Shown here one piece after another: positions 16,641 through 24,924 of a stretch of 64,000 nucleotides of DNA (its first letter is position 1; the number at the start of each line of letters is the position of its first letter). This stretch comes from JADJRH01 sp046351455 (lineage in GTDB: Bacteria; Myxococcota_A; Polyangia; Polyangiales; Polyangiaceae): contig JAXLYM010000030.1 of the NCBI GenBank assembly GCA_046351455.1, positions 1 to 64,000 of the forward strand. The letters are read 5' to 3'. The notes under the pieces are model-generated. The model ran no database searches and was not told where the DNA came from. It was given only the letters and a program-made list of their open reading frames with translations. Made by a program: the position numbers and the translations under genes.

Positions 16641-17744
16641 TCAGTGCAGGACGGCGGACGCCCCGTCGAACAGCTCCACCCGGCTCGATCCGGGCAGTCG
16701 GCGCACGGCGATCACGTCCCCGGGCTCCGCGCCCTCGGCCACGGCGGGGGACGCGGTCGTCACGATCCACTGCACGCGCGGCATCGCGCCTCGGAGCCTC
16801 GGGAGCAGGGTGCGCTGGTGCGACGGTGGGAGCTGCGCCTCCGCGTCGTCGACGAGCACCACGCCCTCGGCGTCGCGCGGATCCGCGTGCGGATAAGCGC
16901 CCCACAGCGCGCGCAGAGGCAGCGCCGCGAGCGCGATCGCGTGCCGCAGAGGGCGCGGGAGATCGTCGAAGAGGCCGAGCGTGCCGCGGTCGGAGAACAC
17001 GGGCTCCAGGCGCAGCGGATCGATGCCTTCGTACGCGTAGCCGGTGCCTTCGAGCATCGCGCCGATCGCGGACGTCATCGCGGCGTCGCACCGCGAGAGG
17101 CGCGCGGCGAGGTCCTCGCGGGGGCCGTCGCTCCGGGGGCGGAAATGGCCTTCTCCCGCGGCGATCAAGGGCGATCCGTGCGCCGCGAGCGCCGCGCCCA
17201 CCGAGGCGAACACGAGCGCCTGCTTCGTCTCCCGCGCGAGGTCCGCGCGCGACGCGTCGTCGAAGCTGGCCGGGGATCGCACGTCGTACCGGAGGATCGA
17301 GCGATCCGGCGACGCGAGCGCCACGGCCGTCCGCGAGAACCAGCGCGCGCCCGAGATCGCGACGAGCGCGTACCCGCCCTCCGCGGCGCGGCGATCGAAC
17401 AGCGTCTGCTCGCGGCGCCGCACGAGCGACGCGTCCTCGGCCTCGTCCAGCTTCGCGTTCGGCGAGACGACGCGCAGCGGGTGGGGGCGCGTCGGATCGT
17501 CGTCGGAGAGGTGCCAGTCGCAGATCACGTGGCCCGCGGCGCCGCCTTCCGCGCGGGCGCCGAGCTGCGCGACCGCGTGCCCCGGCCGCGTGGTGGCGAT
17601 CGCCGCGAGGAGCGACGTCTTGCCCGCGGCCGCGCCGCCGAGGACGACGGTGCCGAGCCGTGGCGGTTGTCCCTCCGCGCCGAACGCGAACGTCACGTCG
17701 TCGAACGGACCGATACCCACGAGCCGGACTCGGGAGAGGAGCAC
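16641..17744 (-). CDS. RecF/SMC-like P-loop ATPase
   Basis: 367 residues. N-terminal beta strands LLSRVRLVGIGPFDDVTFAF lead to a Walker A motif GGAAAGKTSLLAAI (about residues 36-49), the layout of ATPases of the RecF/OLD/AAA_21 kind. The C-terminal part has a Walker B-like VVLVDDAEAQLPPSHQRTLLP; Asp stands where the catalytic Glu usually is (DE becomes DD). A switch-like VQWIVTTASPAVAEG follows. The middle part is helical. No nuclease (TOPRIM) domain is present, so it is not a complete OLD nuclease. Monocistronic, divergent from pyk. Role unknown. Confidence 0.8.
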   Translation of the reverse strand: MLLSRVRLVGIGPFDDVTFAFGAEGQPPRLGTVVLGGAAAGKTSLLAAIATTRPGHAVAQLGARAEGGAAGHVICDWHLSDDDPTRPHPLRVVSPNAKLDEAEDASLVRRREQTLFDRRAAEGGYALVAISGARWFSRTAVALASPDRSILRYDVRSPASFDDASRADLARETKQALVFASVGAALAAHGSPLIAAGEGHFRPRSDGPREDLAARLSRCDAAMTSAIGAMLEGTGYAYEGIDPLRLEPVFSDRGTLGLFDDLPRPLRHAIALAALPLRALWGAYPHADPRDAEGVVLVDDAEAQLPPSHQRTLLPRLRGAMPRVQWIVTTASPAVAEGAEPGDVIAVRRLPGSSRVELFDGASAVLH

Positions 17745-17842
17745 CCCCTATCGCTACCATTTCTTGGCACTTTGCGTCGCCTCCGGCACGGCGACCGGTG
17801 CCTCTGGTTTAACGGGGGCCGTTCGTGTCATGCTGCCGCGCT

Positions 17843-19399
17843 GTGCTCGTTCGCCGGGCGAAAATCGTCTGCACCATCGGCCCCGCCTCGGAAAACCCGT
17901 CGACGCTCGTACAGCTCGTGCGCGCCGGGATGGATGTCGCGCGGCTGAACTTCTCCCACGGCTCGCACGAGGAGCATGGACGCCGCGCCGCGGCCGTCCG
18001 CGCCGCCGCGGACGAGTGCGATCGCCCCGTCGCGATCCTTCAGGACCTGTGCGGTCCGAAGATCCGATGCGGCTGTTTTCCGCGCCCCACCGAGCGGGCG
18101 CGCGCGACCGAAGAGCAAGCGCCGCCGAAGAAGAACGGCACGCTGGAGCTGACCGACGGTCAGACCATCGAGCTCGTCGAGGTCGAGAACGACAAGGCGA
18201 TGGCCCCGCCGCGCGAAGGCGCGCCGCCGCAGATCCCCGTGCATTACCAGGGTCTCGCGGACGATCTGCGCCCCGGCGACGAGGTGCTGATGGATGACGG
18301 CCGCGTCACCGTGCACGTCGGCGAGCGCGTGGACGACAAGCGCGTGCGAGCGATCGTCGCGCACGGAGGCATGCTGCGCGACCGCGTCGGCGTGCACCTG
18401 CCGTCGCACCGCGTCCGCATCTCCGCCCTCACGGAGAAGGACAAGGCGGACCTCGCGTACGGCCTCTCGATCGGCGTGGACTACGTGGCGCTCTCCTTCG
18501 TGCGCACGGCCGACGACATCAAGCTCGTGCGCGACATCACCGAGGCGTGGGGCCGACCGACGCCGATCGTCGCGAAGATCGAGACGCCGCAGGCCATCGA
18601 CAACCTGGAGGACATCCTCCGCGTGACGGACGCCGTGATGGTGGCCCGCGGCGATCTCGGCGTGGAGCTCGCGCCCGAGCGCGTGCCGATCCTCCAGCGC
18701 GAGATCCTCGGCCTCGCCCGCGTGCACCAGCGCCCCGTGATCGTCGCGACGGAGATGCTCCAGTCGATGGTGACGGAGACGCGCCCCACGCGCGCGGAGG
18801 CGAGCGACGTGGCGACCGCCGTGTTCGACGGCACCGACGCCGTGATGCTGTCTCAGGAAACTGCGACAGGGAACCACCCGCCGCTCGTCGTCGAGATGAT
18901 GGCGCGCATCATCCGGGAGGCGGAGGCCTCGCCGTACTACAAGCCGCTCTCCAGCGAGGCGCCGGTGGGCGCGGCGACGGGCTCGCTCTGGGACGGGATG
19001 CACGCGGCGTCGCACAAGGTGGCGAGGCAGCGCGCGGCCGTCGCGGAGGCGATCGCGCGCGCGGCGTGCGACGTCGCCTTGAACATCGAGGCCCGCGTGA
19101 TCGTCGCCTTCACCGAGACCGGGCTCACCGCGCGGTACGTGTCGAAGGCGCGGCCCACGGTGCCGATCATCACGTTCTCGCCCGTCCCGGCCACGCGGCG
19201 CAGGCTCGCGCTCCTCTGGGGCGTGACCGCGTTCTCGTTCGACGGGATGCGCGATCCGGACGAGATGATGGATCGCGCGAGCATGTTCCTCGTCGCGAAC
19301 GGCCTCGCCTCACCCGGTGACAAGTTCGTCGCGATGTTCGGCGCGCCCGTGGGCGTCGTCGGCAGCACCAACTCGATCCGCGTGAGGGTCGTGGAATGA
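17843..19399 (+). CDS. pyk: Pyruvate kinase
   Basis: Converts phosphoenolpyruvate plus ADP to pyruvate plus ATP. Family motifs are RAKIVCTIGPAS at the start, NFSHGSHEEH, QDLCGPKIR, SALTEKDKADLAYGLSIGVDYVALSFVR, the active-site signature PIVAKIETPQAIDNLE, and MVARGDLGVE, VIVATEMLQSM and RAEASDVATAVFDGTDAVMLS. The C-terminal allosteric-type domain is present. The B domain has an insertion of about 40 residues (RPTERARATEEQAPPKKNG and PPREGAPPQIPVHYQGL). Start is GTG giving (V)LVRRAKIV; another GTG at 17825 is in frame. The stop overlaps a Ser/Thr kinase start by ATGA, which suggests the kinase acts on, or is regulated with, this enzyme. Confidence 0.95.
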   Translation: MLVRRAKIVCTIGPASENPSTLVQLVRAGMDVARLNFSHGSHEEHGRRAAAVRAAADECDRPVAILQDLCGPKIRCGCFPRPTERARATEEQAPPKKNGTLELTDGQTIELVEVENDKAMAPPREGAPPQIPVHYQGLADDLRPGDEVLMDDGRVTVHVGERVDDKRVRAIVAHGGMLRDRVGVHLPSHRVRISALTEKDKADLAYGLSIGVDYVALSFVRTADDIKLVRDITEAWGRPTPIVAKIETPQAIDNLEDILRVTDAVMVARGDLGVELAPERVPILQREILGLARVHQRPVIVATEMLQSMVTETRPTRAEASDVATAVFDGTDAVMLSQETATGNHPPLVVEMMARIIREAEASPYYKPLSSEAPVGAATGSLWDGMHAASHKVARQRAAVAEAIARAACDVALNIEARVIVAFTETGLTARYVSKARPTVPIITFSPVPATRRRLALLWGVTAFSFDGMRDPDEMMDRASMFLVANGLASPGDKFVAMFGAPVGVVGSTNSIRVRVVE

Positions 19400-21429
19400 A
19401 CCTGCGCGCGTCGCTGGCCGGCATGCCCGTGCTCGAGAAGTACGATCTTCTCGAAGAGATCGGGCACGGCGGCATGGCGACCGTGTACCGCGCGAAGGAC
19501 AAAAGGCTCGGCCGCGAGGTCGCGGTCAAGATCATCCACAAGCACCTGCGCGAGAGCTCCGAGGTCGCGACCCGCTTCAGCGCGGAGGCGCGCGCCGCCG
19601 CGAAGCTCCGTCACCCCAACATCGTCGAGGTGTATGACGTCTCGGCGGACGAGGATCGGTATCGCTTCCTCGTCGTCGAGCTGATCCGCGGCACCACGCT
19701 GCGCAAGGTGCTGCAGGAGCACCGCGACATGCCGGCCGAGATCGGCGCCGCGATCACGCTGGAGCTGTGCGACGCCATCGCGCACGCGCACGACACCGGC
19801 ATCGTCCACCGCGACGTGAAGCCCGAGAACGTGCTGCTCGAATTCCCCGCGGGCTGTAAGGGATCGCCGCACGGCGAGGCCCTGACGCCGGACGCGCGCC
19901 CCTCGATCCGACCGGACGAATCCGGCCCGGCGCCGGTGGCGCGCGAAGGCCGCGAGAGCACCGCGGAGGCGCGCCCGTCGCAGGCGGAGCGCAAATCGGT
20001 GGAGCCCGAGCGATCGAGCCGAAGACCGCAGCGCGGCAAGGATCGCGTCGTCATCAAGATCACCGATTTCGGCATCGCGAAGATGCTCGACGCGCAGGGC
20101 GTGACGGCGACGGGGCAGGTGCTCGGATCGCCCGCGCACATGGCGCCGGAGCAGATCGAGGGCGGCGACGTCGATCCGCGGACCGACGTCTTCGCGCTCG
20201 GCGTGCTCATGTACGAGGCGCTCGTGGGGCATCTGCCGTTCGAGGGGAAGAACCCGGCGCAGGTGCTCCGCAGGGTGCTCGACGGCAAATTCGTACCGCC
20301 CGACACGGATCGCGCGTCCGTCGGCAAGCGGTGGGCGAAGATCGTGATGGGCGCGCTCGCGCACGATCCCGAGCAGCGCACCCCGAGCGCGGCGCAGCTC
20401 GGCGACGAGATCCGCGCGGAGCTCACGGCGCTCGGCATCACGGATCCCGTGGCGGAGCTCGTGGCGTATTTCCGCGATCCGGCGGGCTACCCGGCGGCGC
20501 TCGCGGACCGTATCGTGCCGGTGATGCTGGCGCGCGGAGAGGCCGCGAGGAAGGCCTCGGACAGCCCTTCGGCGGCGGCGGATTTCAACCGTGCCCTCGC
20601 GCTCCGGCCGACGGATCTCGCGATCCTGAAGCGCATCACCAGCCTCTCCGCGAGCCGCAGCCGCCGCGCGCTCGCGAAGCGCGTGGCGGTGCTCGGCGCC
20701 GGGTGCGTCACGCTCGGCCTCGCGTCGTTCGCGATCGTCCGCTTCGCGAAGGACCGCGGCGTCGGCTCCGCGGCGCCGATCGAGACGACCGCGCTCGCGA
20801 CGACGGTCCCCGTGCCGGACGAGACGGCGGATCCCGACCTGATCGACCCGCCCGACGATCCGTCCGCGCCCGCGGAGGCTTCGGGCCGTCCGCGATCGCG
20901 CCCGCCGATCGCGCCGATCGTCATCACGAGCGCGGCGACGACGACCTCGTCCGCGGCGGCGGGGCGCCCGTCTTCGCGCAAGGTGCGGTTCACGATCGTG
21001 CCCGCGGGCGGCACGCTGTACCTCGACGGGGCGGAGGCCAACTGGCTCAATAACTCCTTCGATCTCAGCTTCGGCCAGCACCCGGTGCGCGTGACGGTGC
21101 CTTCGTCGGACTGCTGCGAGGAGCTCGCCACGTCGGTGACGATCACGCGCCCGCCGCCGGACGCGCCGGACAACGTGGAGCACTTCACGCTGCGCGTGCC
21201 GCTGCGCCCCGCGACGGTGCGGCTCGCCGGCGCGCCCGCGAACGCGCAGCTCCTGTGCACGGGCATCAACATGAGCGTGTTCAGCGGCCAGTCCGCGCAG
21301 GCGAAGCTGCCGGAGATCAAGTGGACGGGCACGTGCGAGTTCCGCCCGCCGCAGGCCGACGCGGCGCCCAAGAAGGGCAACGTCACGCTCCGCGCCGGCC
21401 GCAACAACGACGTCCCCTGGCCAGGATAG
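19396..21429 (+). CDS. Hanks-type Ser/Thr protein kinase, membrane-anchored
   Basis: 677 residues. Kinase domain spans about 14-345: Gly loop EIGHGGMATVYRA, ATP-binding Lys in VAVKIIHK, HRDVKPEN catalytic loop (about 137-144), DFG at about 223, and GSPAHMAPEQ with DPRTDVFALGVLMYE. All catalytic residues are present. Between HRDVKPENVLLEF and VVIKITDFG there is an extra low-complexity segment of about 65 residues rich in Ser, Arg, Glu and Pro, placed in the catalytic-loop/DFG interval that is normally short. One trans-membrane helix lies near 430-450 (VLGAGCVTLGLASFAIV). The outer C-terminal region (about 530-677) has a PEGA-like beta fold (FTIVPAGGTLYLDGAE). Translated from an ATGA overlap with pyk. 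Confidence 0.93.
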   Translation: MNLRASLAGMPVLEKYDLLEEIGHGGMATVYRAKDKRLGREVAVKIIHKHLRESSEVATRFSAEARAAAKLRHPNIVEVYDVSADEDRYRFLVVELIRGTTLRKVLQEHRDMPAEIGAAITLELCDAIAHAHDTGIVHRDVKPENVLLEFPAGCKGSPHGEALTPDARPSIRPDESGPAPVAREGRESTAEARPSQAERKSVEPERSSRRPQRGKDRVVIKITDFGIAKMLDAQGVTATGQVLGSPAHMAPEQIEGGDVDPRTDVFALGVLMYEALVGHLPFEGKNPAQVLRRVLDGKFVPPDTDRASVGKRWAKIVMGALAHDPEQRTPSAAQLGDEIRAELTALGITDPVAELVAYFRDPAGYPAALADRIVPVMLARGEAARKASDSPSAAADFNRALALRPTDLAILKRITSLSASRSRRALAKRVAVLGAGCVTLGLASFAIVRFAKDRGVGSAAPIETTALATTVPVPDETADPDLIDPPDDPSAPAEASGRPRSRPPIAPIVITSAATTTSSAAAGRPSSRKVRFTIVPAGGTLYLDGAEANWLNNSFDLSFGQHPVRVTVPSSDCCEELATSVTITRPPPDAPDNVEHFTLRVPLRPATVRLAGAPANAQLLCTGINMSVFSGQSAQAKLPEIKWTGTCEFRPPQADAAPKKGNVTLRAGRNNDVPWPG

Positions 21430-21489
21430 GGCCTTTCCAGACTGGCAGTTTACGTGGCCTGAGACTGGCACGTTGCGAGGAGCCGAATC

Positions 21490-22299
21490 ATGCCTTCCGA
21501 CGGGGAGAATAAAGGCGCAGCGGTGGGGACGCGGTCGGCGGGGCCGAGAGGGGCGCCACTGGGAGGACGGAGTCCGGGCCGCGGAGGCGGAGCTCCGCCT
21601 GGCGGAGCGGAGTCCGGAGCGGAGCGGACTCCGTCCTCGACGTTGCGAGCGCCGGACGACTACGAGGCGCACTACATGGCGGGGGACGGCGTCATCTACC
21701 GCGACAAGATGAAGGCGCCGAAGCTGTTCTTCGCGATCCTGCTCGTGCCGATGCTGATCCAGCTCGTCGCGCTCGTCGCGGTGGCGCTGGCGCCCGCGCC
21801 GTTGCCGCTCGGCGTGTACCTGCCGTTCCCGTTCACGGTGGCGCTGCTCGCGCTGATCGGCCTGCTCTTCTCGGTGTTGCGCGTCACGGTCACGCAGCGC
21901 GAGGTGTACGTTCAATATGGCCTCTTCGGGCCCAAGATCCCGATCGAGCAGATCGTCCGCGCGGAGGCGGTGGCCTACGACTGGAAGCAGTACGGCGGCT
22001 GGGGCATCCGGCGCGCGCGGGACGGCTCGTGGGCGTACAACATGATGGGCGACGCGGGGCGCGCGGTGCGCATCGTGTGGAGCGACGGCAAGGGCGGCAC
22101 CAACACCACGCTGGTGGCGTCGTCGGATCCGGAGGCGCTCGCGCGGGCGATCCAGGTGGCGCGCGGCGGCAAGCGGATCGTCGCGGCCCCGGCGGGCGCG
22201 AAGGCACGCGTGGCGCCGATCGACGCCGAATTCCAGGCCGAAGCGGACGCCGAAGTCGAAGCCATCCTGCACGAGGACGACGAGAAGCGCGGCGCGTAA
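21490..22299 (+). CDS. Two-TM membrane protein with PH-like domain; N-terminus built from repeat B
   Basis: 269 residues as drawn. The conserved part begins at MAGDGVIYRDKMK (21676). Then come two trans-membrane helices (LFFAILLVPMLIQLVALVAVALA and FPFTVALLALIGLLFSVL) and a bacterial PH-like domain (VTQREVYVQYGLFG, IPIEQIVRAE, GWGIRR, VRIVWSDGKG). This is a membrane-associated protein of unknown role. The first 62 residues are unusual: they are Gly/Pro/Arg-rich because repeat B2 lies in the same frame. The upstream ATG has a good GAGGAG seven nt before it, which argues that the native start is here and the repeat was inserted in frame. If instead translation starts at 21676, the repeat is 5' leader. 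Confidence 0.75.
   Translation: MPSDGENKGAAVGTRSAGPRGAPLGGRSPGRGGGAPPGGAESGAERTPSSTLRAPDDYEAHYMAGDGVIYRDKMKAPKLFFAILLVPMLIQLVALVAVALAPAPLPLGVYLPFPFTVALLALIGLLFSVLRVTVTQREVYVQYGLFGPKIPIEQIVRAEAVAYDWKQYGGWGIRRARDGSWAYNMMGDAGRAVRIVWSDGKGGTNTTLVASSDPEALARAIQVARGGKRIVAAPAGAKARVAPIDAEFQAEADAEVEAILHEDDEKRGA
21556..21646 (+). repeat. Repeat B, copy 2 (in frame inside a gene start)
   Basis: 91-bp match to repeat B1, from CCACTGGGAGGACGGAG to GTCCTCGACGTTGC, with GGAGGCGGAGCTCCGCCT forming a strong internal palindrome. Its reading frame lacks stops and joins the PH-like gene. Confidence 0.82.
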
Positions 22300-22342
22300 G
22301 GCACCTTTCGCGTCGTCCCGGGTTGTTCTACGGTCGCGCGCG

Positions 22343-22777
22343 ATGAGCGAGACGACACAAAGGCGCGCCTTCTCCGTGGCGGTTTATCCGCGGCATCGCG
22401 GGCGCACGCTGGTGATCCTGCACAAGCGGCTCGGCAAGTGGCTCCCTCCCGGCGGCGAGATCGCGGACGGGGAGACGCCGCTCGAAGCCGCGCGGCGCGA
22501 GCTACTCGAAGAGACCGGCCTCACGGGGCGATTCCCCGTGACGAGCCCGATCGAAGGCGTGCCGCCGGGGCTGATTGGCTACGAGGAGCACGTGGCGGGG
22601 TCGAAGGGGCTCCACATGAACTTCGTGTTCGTGGCCGACGTGGACACGGACGTGGTCACTCCAAACAACGAGTTTGCAGAGTGGAAGTGGGTCACGTACG
22701 AAGAAGGGCCTTGGTCCGAAACGCCTGCGAACGTCGGCGATTTCGCGAAGCTCGCCCTCGATGCGCCGCGAGGTTGA
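22343..22777 (+). CDS. Nudix hydrolase
   Basis: 144 residues with a canonical Nudix box GGEIADGETPLEAARREL then LEETGL (about 37-59, consensus GX5EX7REUXEEXGU). Nudix enzymes hydrolyse nucleoside diphosphates linked to another group; the substrate cannot be predicted. It lacks additional domains. It follows the PH-like gene by 43 nt on the same strand and is followed by repeat C1. Confidence 0.9.
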   Translation: MSETTQRRAFSVAVYPRHRGRTLVILHKRLGKWLPPGGEIADGETPLEAARRELLEETGLTGRFPVTSPIEGVPPGLIGYEEHVAGSKGLHMNFVFVADVDTDVVTPNNEFAEWKWVTYEEGPWSETPANVGDFAKLALDAPRG

Positions 22778-22778
22778 A

Positions 22779-22820
22779 GGGGCGGGGGAGTGATACGAGG
22801 GGGCGGAGCCCCCTTGTAAA
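22779..22820 (+). repeat. Repeat C, copy 1
   Basis: 39-bp core GCGGGGGAGTGATACGAGG... ending CCCCCTTGTAAA with a GGGGGC/GCCCCC hairpin. Nearly identical to the inverted copy at 51121. It sits between the convergent Nudix and exonuclease genes, where it may also act as a terminator. Confidence 0.8.
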
Positions 22821-22844
22821 GCCCACTCCCTCCTGGAACAGCCG

Positions 22845-23411
22845 TTATTCGCGCGTGTTTTCCCGCAGCATGTTCATGAACAGCGTGCCCTGCTCGATGG
22901 CGTCGTCCAGGGCGACGTGGGTGTGCGGGGCCTCCGGGAACCACCTTGGAGGCATGTTGCGCTTCACCGCCTCTCGATAAGGCACCTTCAGCATCGCCAT
23001 CGCGTAGCTCTTGATGTCGAGCGCCGAGAACGAGAACGGGCTACGGCCGGTGAATTTGACGAGGTACCAGTACACGAACAGGAAATCGAAGCTCGCCGGA
23101 TAACCTACGAATACGGGCTTTCCGGGGAGCGCGTCCAGCCAGGCCGAATACCGATGCATCGTGGGGGCGGGCGGCATCGGGTCCTTGCGGCAGGCGGCCC
23201 AGGCCTCGGGGTTCTTTTGCCAGAAGGCCTTCGTCTCCGGGTCGGCCATCGCGCCGGGGAGCGTGTCGAGGTTGGCAGAGAACGTGGCGTGGAGCGTCCC
23301 GTCCGGGAGAAATGCCGCGGATCCGAAGCTCAACATCGAGTGCGGGCCCGGGATGGGCCCGTCGGTCTCGACGTCGGTGCTGACGTAGATTTCGTTGTTC
23401 TTGCGGGTCAC
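22845..23411 (-). CDS. DnaQ-like 3'-5' exonuclease
   Basis: 188-residue DEDD-superfamily nuclease. Exo I is VSTDVETDG (metal-binding D and E). The central part has PVFVGYPASFDFLFVYWYL (Exo II, with Asp), and Exo III is HTHVALDDAIEQG (HxAxxD type, giving a DEDDh assignment). The length suits a standalone single-domain exonuclease acting on RNA or DNA. Starts with GTG, overlapping the GFA gene stop (GTGA), so the two are coupled although their functions look unrelated. Confidence 0.88.
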   Translation of the reverse strand: MTRKNNEIYVSTDVETDGPIPGPHSMLSFGSAAFLPDGTLHATFSANLDTLPGAMADPETKAFWQKNPEAWAACRKDPMPPAPTMHRYSAWLDALPGKPVFVGYPASFDFLFVYWYLVKFTGRSPFSFSALDIKSYAMAMLKVPYREAVKRNMPPRWFPEAPHTHVALDDAIEQGTLFMNMLRENTRE

Positions 23412-23872
23412 TTCGACTGGAAGTTTTCCATGCCTTCGGTCGGCGTGCCCGGCCCGAACGGCGACGTCTCCTTCGGCAGATCGTCCGCGATGTGCAGCCA
23501 CGACACCTGGCTCTCGCAGCCCACGTGCTCGCCGGGCGGGAGCGCGTCGGGCTCGTCGAAGGAGCCGATGGTGAACGAGATGTTCTTGGACGCGGTGTAC
23601 TCGAAGGTCAGCGGCGTGCCGCATTTGCCGCAGAAGCCGCGGCGCGCGACGCTGGAGGACGCGAAGTAGGTGGGCTCTCCCTCGACGAACTTGAAGGCCT
23701 CGCGCGGGACGGTGGCGTAGGCTCCGAAGGGTCCGCCGGTGGCGCGCTGGCACATGCGGCAGTGGCAGTAGGCGGCGTCGATCGGGGTGACGGAGAACTC
23801 GTAGCGGACCGCGCCGCACTGGCACCCGCCGTTGGCCGGCAGTCCGAGGTACGTGGAGGGGGTGAACGACAT
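23408..23872 (-). CDS. GFA (glutathione-dependent formaldehyde-activating) family protein
   Basis: 154-residue zinc-binding protein of the GFA/CENP-V fold. Metal ligands are visible: GGCQCGAVRYEF, YCHCRMCQRATGG and FCGKCGTPLTFEY. Members are mostly of unknown substrate; few are true formaldehyde-glutathione enzymes. I selected the ATG giving MSFTPSTYLG, since the upstream in-frame ATG (23908) adds a non-conserved Arg-rich leader that would overlap promoter space shared with the crotonase gene. Confidence 0.88.
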   Translation of the reverse strand: MSFTPSTYLGLPANGGCQCGAVRYEFSVTPIDAAYCHCRMCQRATGGPFGAYATVPREAFKFVEGEPTYFASSSVARRGFCGKCGTPLTFEYTASKNISFTIGSFDEPDALPPGEHVGCESQVSWLHIADDLPKETSPFGPGTPTEGMENFQSK

Positions 23873-23985
23873 GGGGCCTAGAGTCGCCCGACGCGCGCCC
23901 CGAATCAACGCCGACGCGCACGCCCCCTCCGCCGCCGGGCACCAATCGCCTGGATCCCGCGCGCTCGCCGGGCGATAGGCGGCGC

Positions 23986-24819
23986 ATGTCGCAAGCTCCG
24001 TCCACGTTCGCGTCGCTCACCCTCGAGAAGGCCGGCGGCGTCGCCACCGTCACCCTGATTGGCCCCGGCAAAGGCAACCGCATGGGGCCCGATTTCTGGC
24101 GCGAGATGCCGATCGCGTTCGCCGAGCTGGACCGCGACGAGAGCGTGCGCGCGATCGTCCTCAAGGGCAGCGGGCCGCACTTCAGCACCGGGCTCGATCT
24201 GATGGCGATGGGCAGCGAGCTCGCGGTGCTGATGGCCGAGCCGAACCTCGCGGCCGAGCGCGTGATCCTGCACGAGATCATCGTCCGCATGCAGCGCGGG
24301 ATCACGTGCGTCGCGGAGTGCCGAAAGCCTGTGATCGCCGCCATTTCCGGCTGGTGCATCGGCGGCGGCATGGATCTCGTGACCGCGTGCGACATCCGCC
24401 TCGCGAGCGCCGACGCGAAGATGAGCGTGCGCGAGGTGAAGATCGCGATCGTCGCGGACGTGGGCTCGCTCCAGCGTCTGCCGCACATCGTGGGCCAGGG
24501 CGTCGCGCGCGAATTGGCGATGACCGGCGACGACATCCCCGCGGACCGCGCGCTCAAGATCGGCCTGGTGAACGAGGTGTATCCGACGCAGGCGGAGCTC
24601 TTCGCGGCGGCGCAGTCGATGGCCGAGCGCATCGCGAAGAACCCGCCGGTCGTGGTGCAGGGCGTGAAGAGCGTCCTCAACTACGGCATGGGCCGCCCCA
24701 TCGCCGACGGCCTCGCCCACGTGGCGCTGCACAACACCGCGTACCTCCCGTCCTTCGATCTGCGCGAGGCGATGGCGTCCTTCCTCGAGAAGCGCGAGCC
24801 CAATTACAAGGGAAAATAA
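23986..24819 (+). CDS. Enoyl-CoA hydratase/isomerase family protein (dienoyl-CoA isomerase-like)
   Basis: 277-residue crotonase-fold enzyme. The oxyanion-hole segments are FSTGLDLMAM and GWCIGGGMDLVTACDIRLAS. The catalytic region reads MSVREVKIAIVADVGSLQRLP. The Glu (VREV) and Asp (ADVG) match the acidic pair of delta3,5-delta2,4-dienoyl-CoA isomerase (ECH1-type), so that activity is more likely than plain hydratase; it would act in beta-oxidation of unsaturated fatty acids. No other beta-oxidation genes are nearby. Convergent with mutS. Confidence 0.87.
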   Translation: MSQAPSTFASLTLEKAGGVATVTLIGPGKGNRMGPDFWREMPIAFAELDRDESVRAIVLKGSGPHFSTGLDLMAMGSELAVLMAEPNLAAERVILHEIIVRMQRGITCVAECRKPVIAAISGWCIGGGMDLVTACDIRLASADAKMSVREVKIAIVADVGSLQRLPHIVGQGVARELAMTGDDIPADRALKIGLVNEVYPTQAELFAAAQSMAERIAKNPPVVVQGVKSVLNYGMGRPIADGLAHVALHNTAYLPSFDLREAMASFLEKREPNYKGK

Positions 24820-24924
24820 AGCCGATCCGAGATGGGGTGCCCCCCACGGCGCTCCTCACTTCGTTCGTCGCGCCCGCGCCCCCCAATCGTCGTGCTCGCT
24901 TCGCTGCGCGCGACAAGGGGGGCG

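Noticed and set aside
16641..17744. OLD-family nuclease
   Set aside because: P-loop ATPase region is present but no TOPRIM domain follows, so only an ATPase is claimed.
18937..22272. Minus-strand frame of 1111 codons opposite pyk and kinase
   Set aside because: Antisense of two well-supported enzymes; no domain-like segment, Arg-rich throughout.
21676..22299. Limiting the PH-like gene to the downstream ATG
   Set aside because: Kept as alternative only: the upstream ATG has the only good ribosome binding site, so the longer form with repeat B was annotated.
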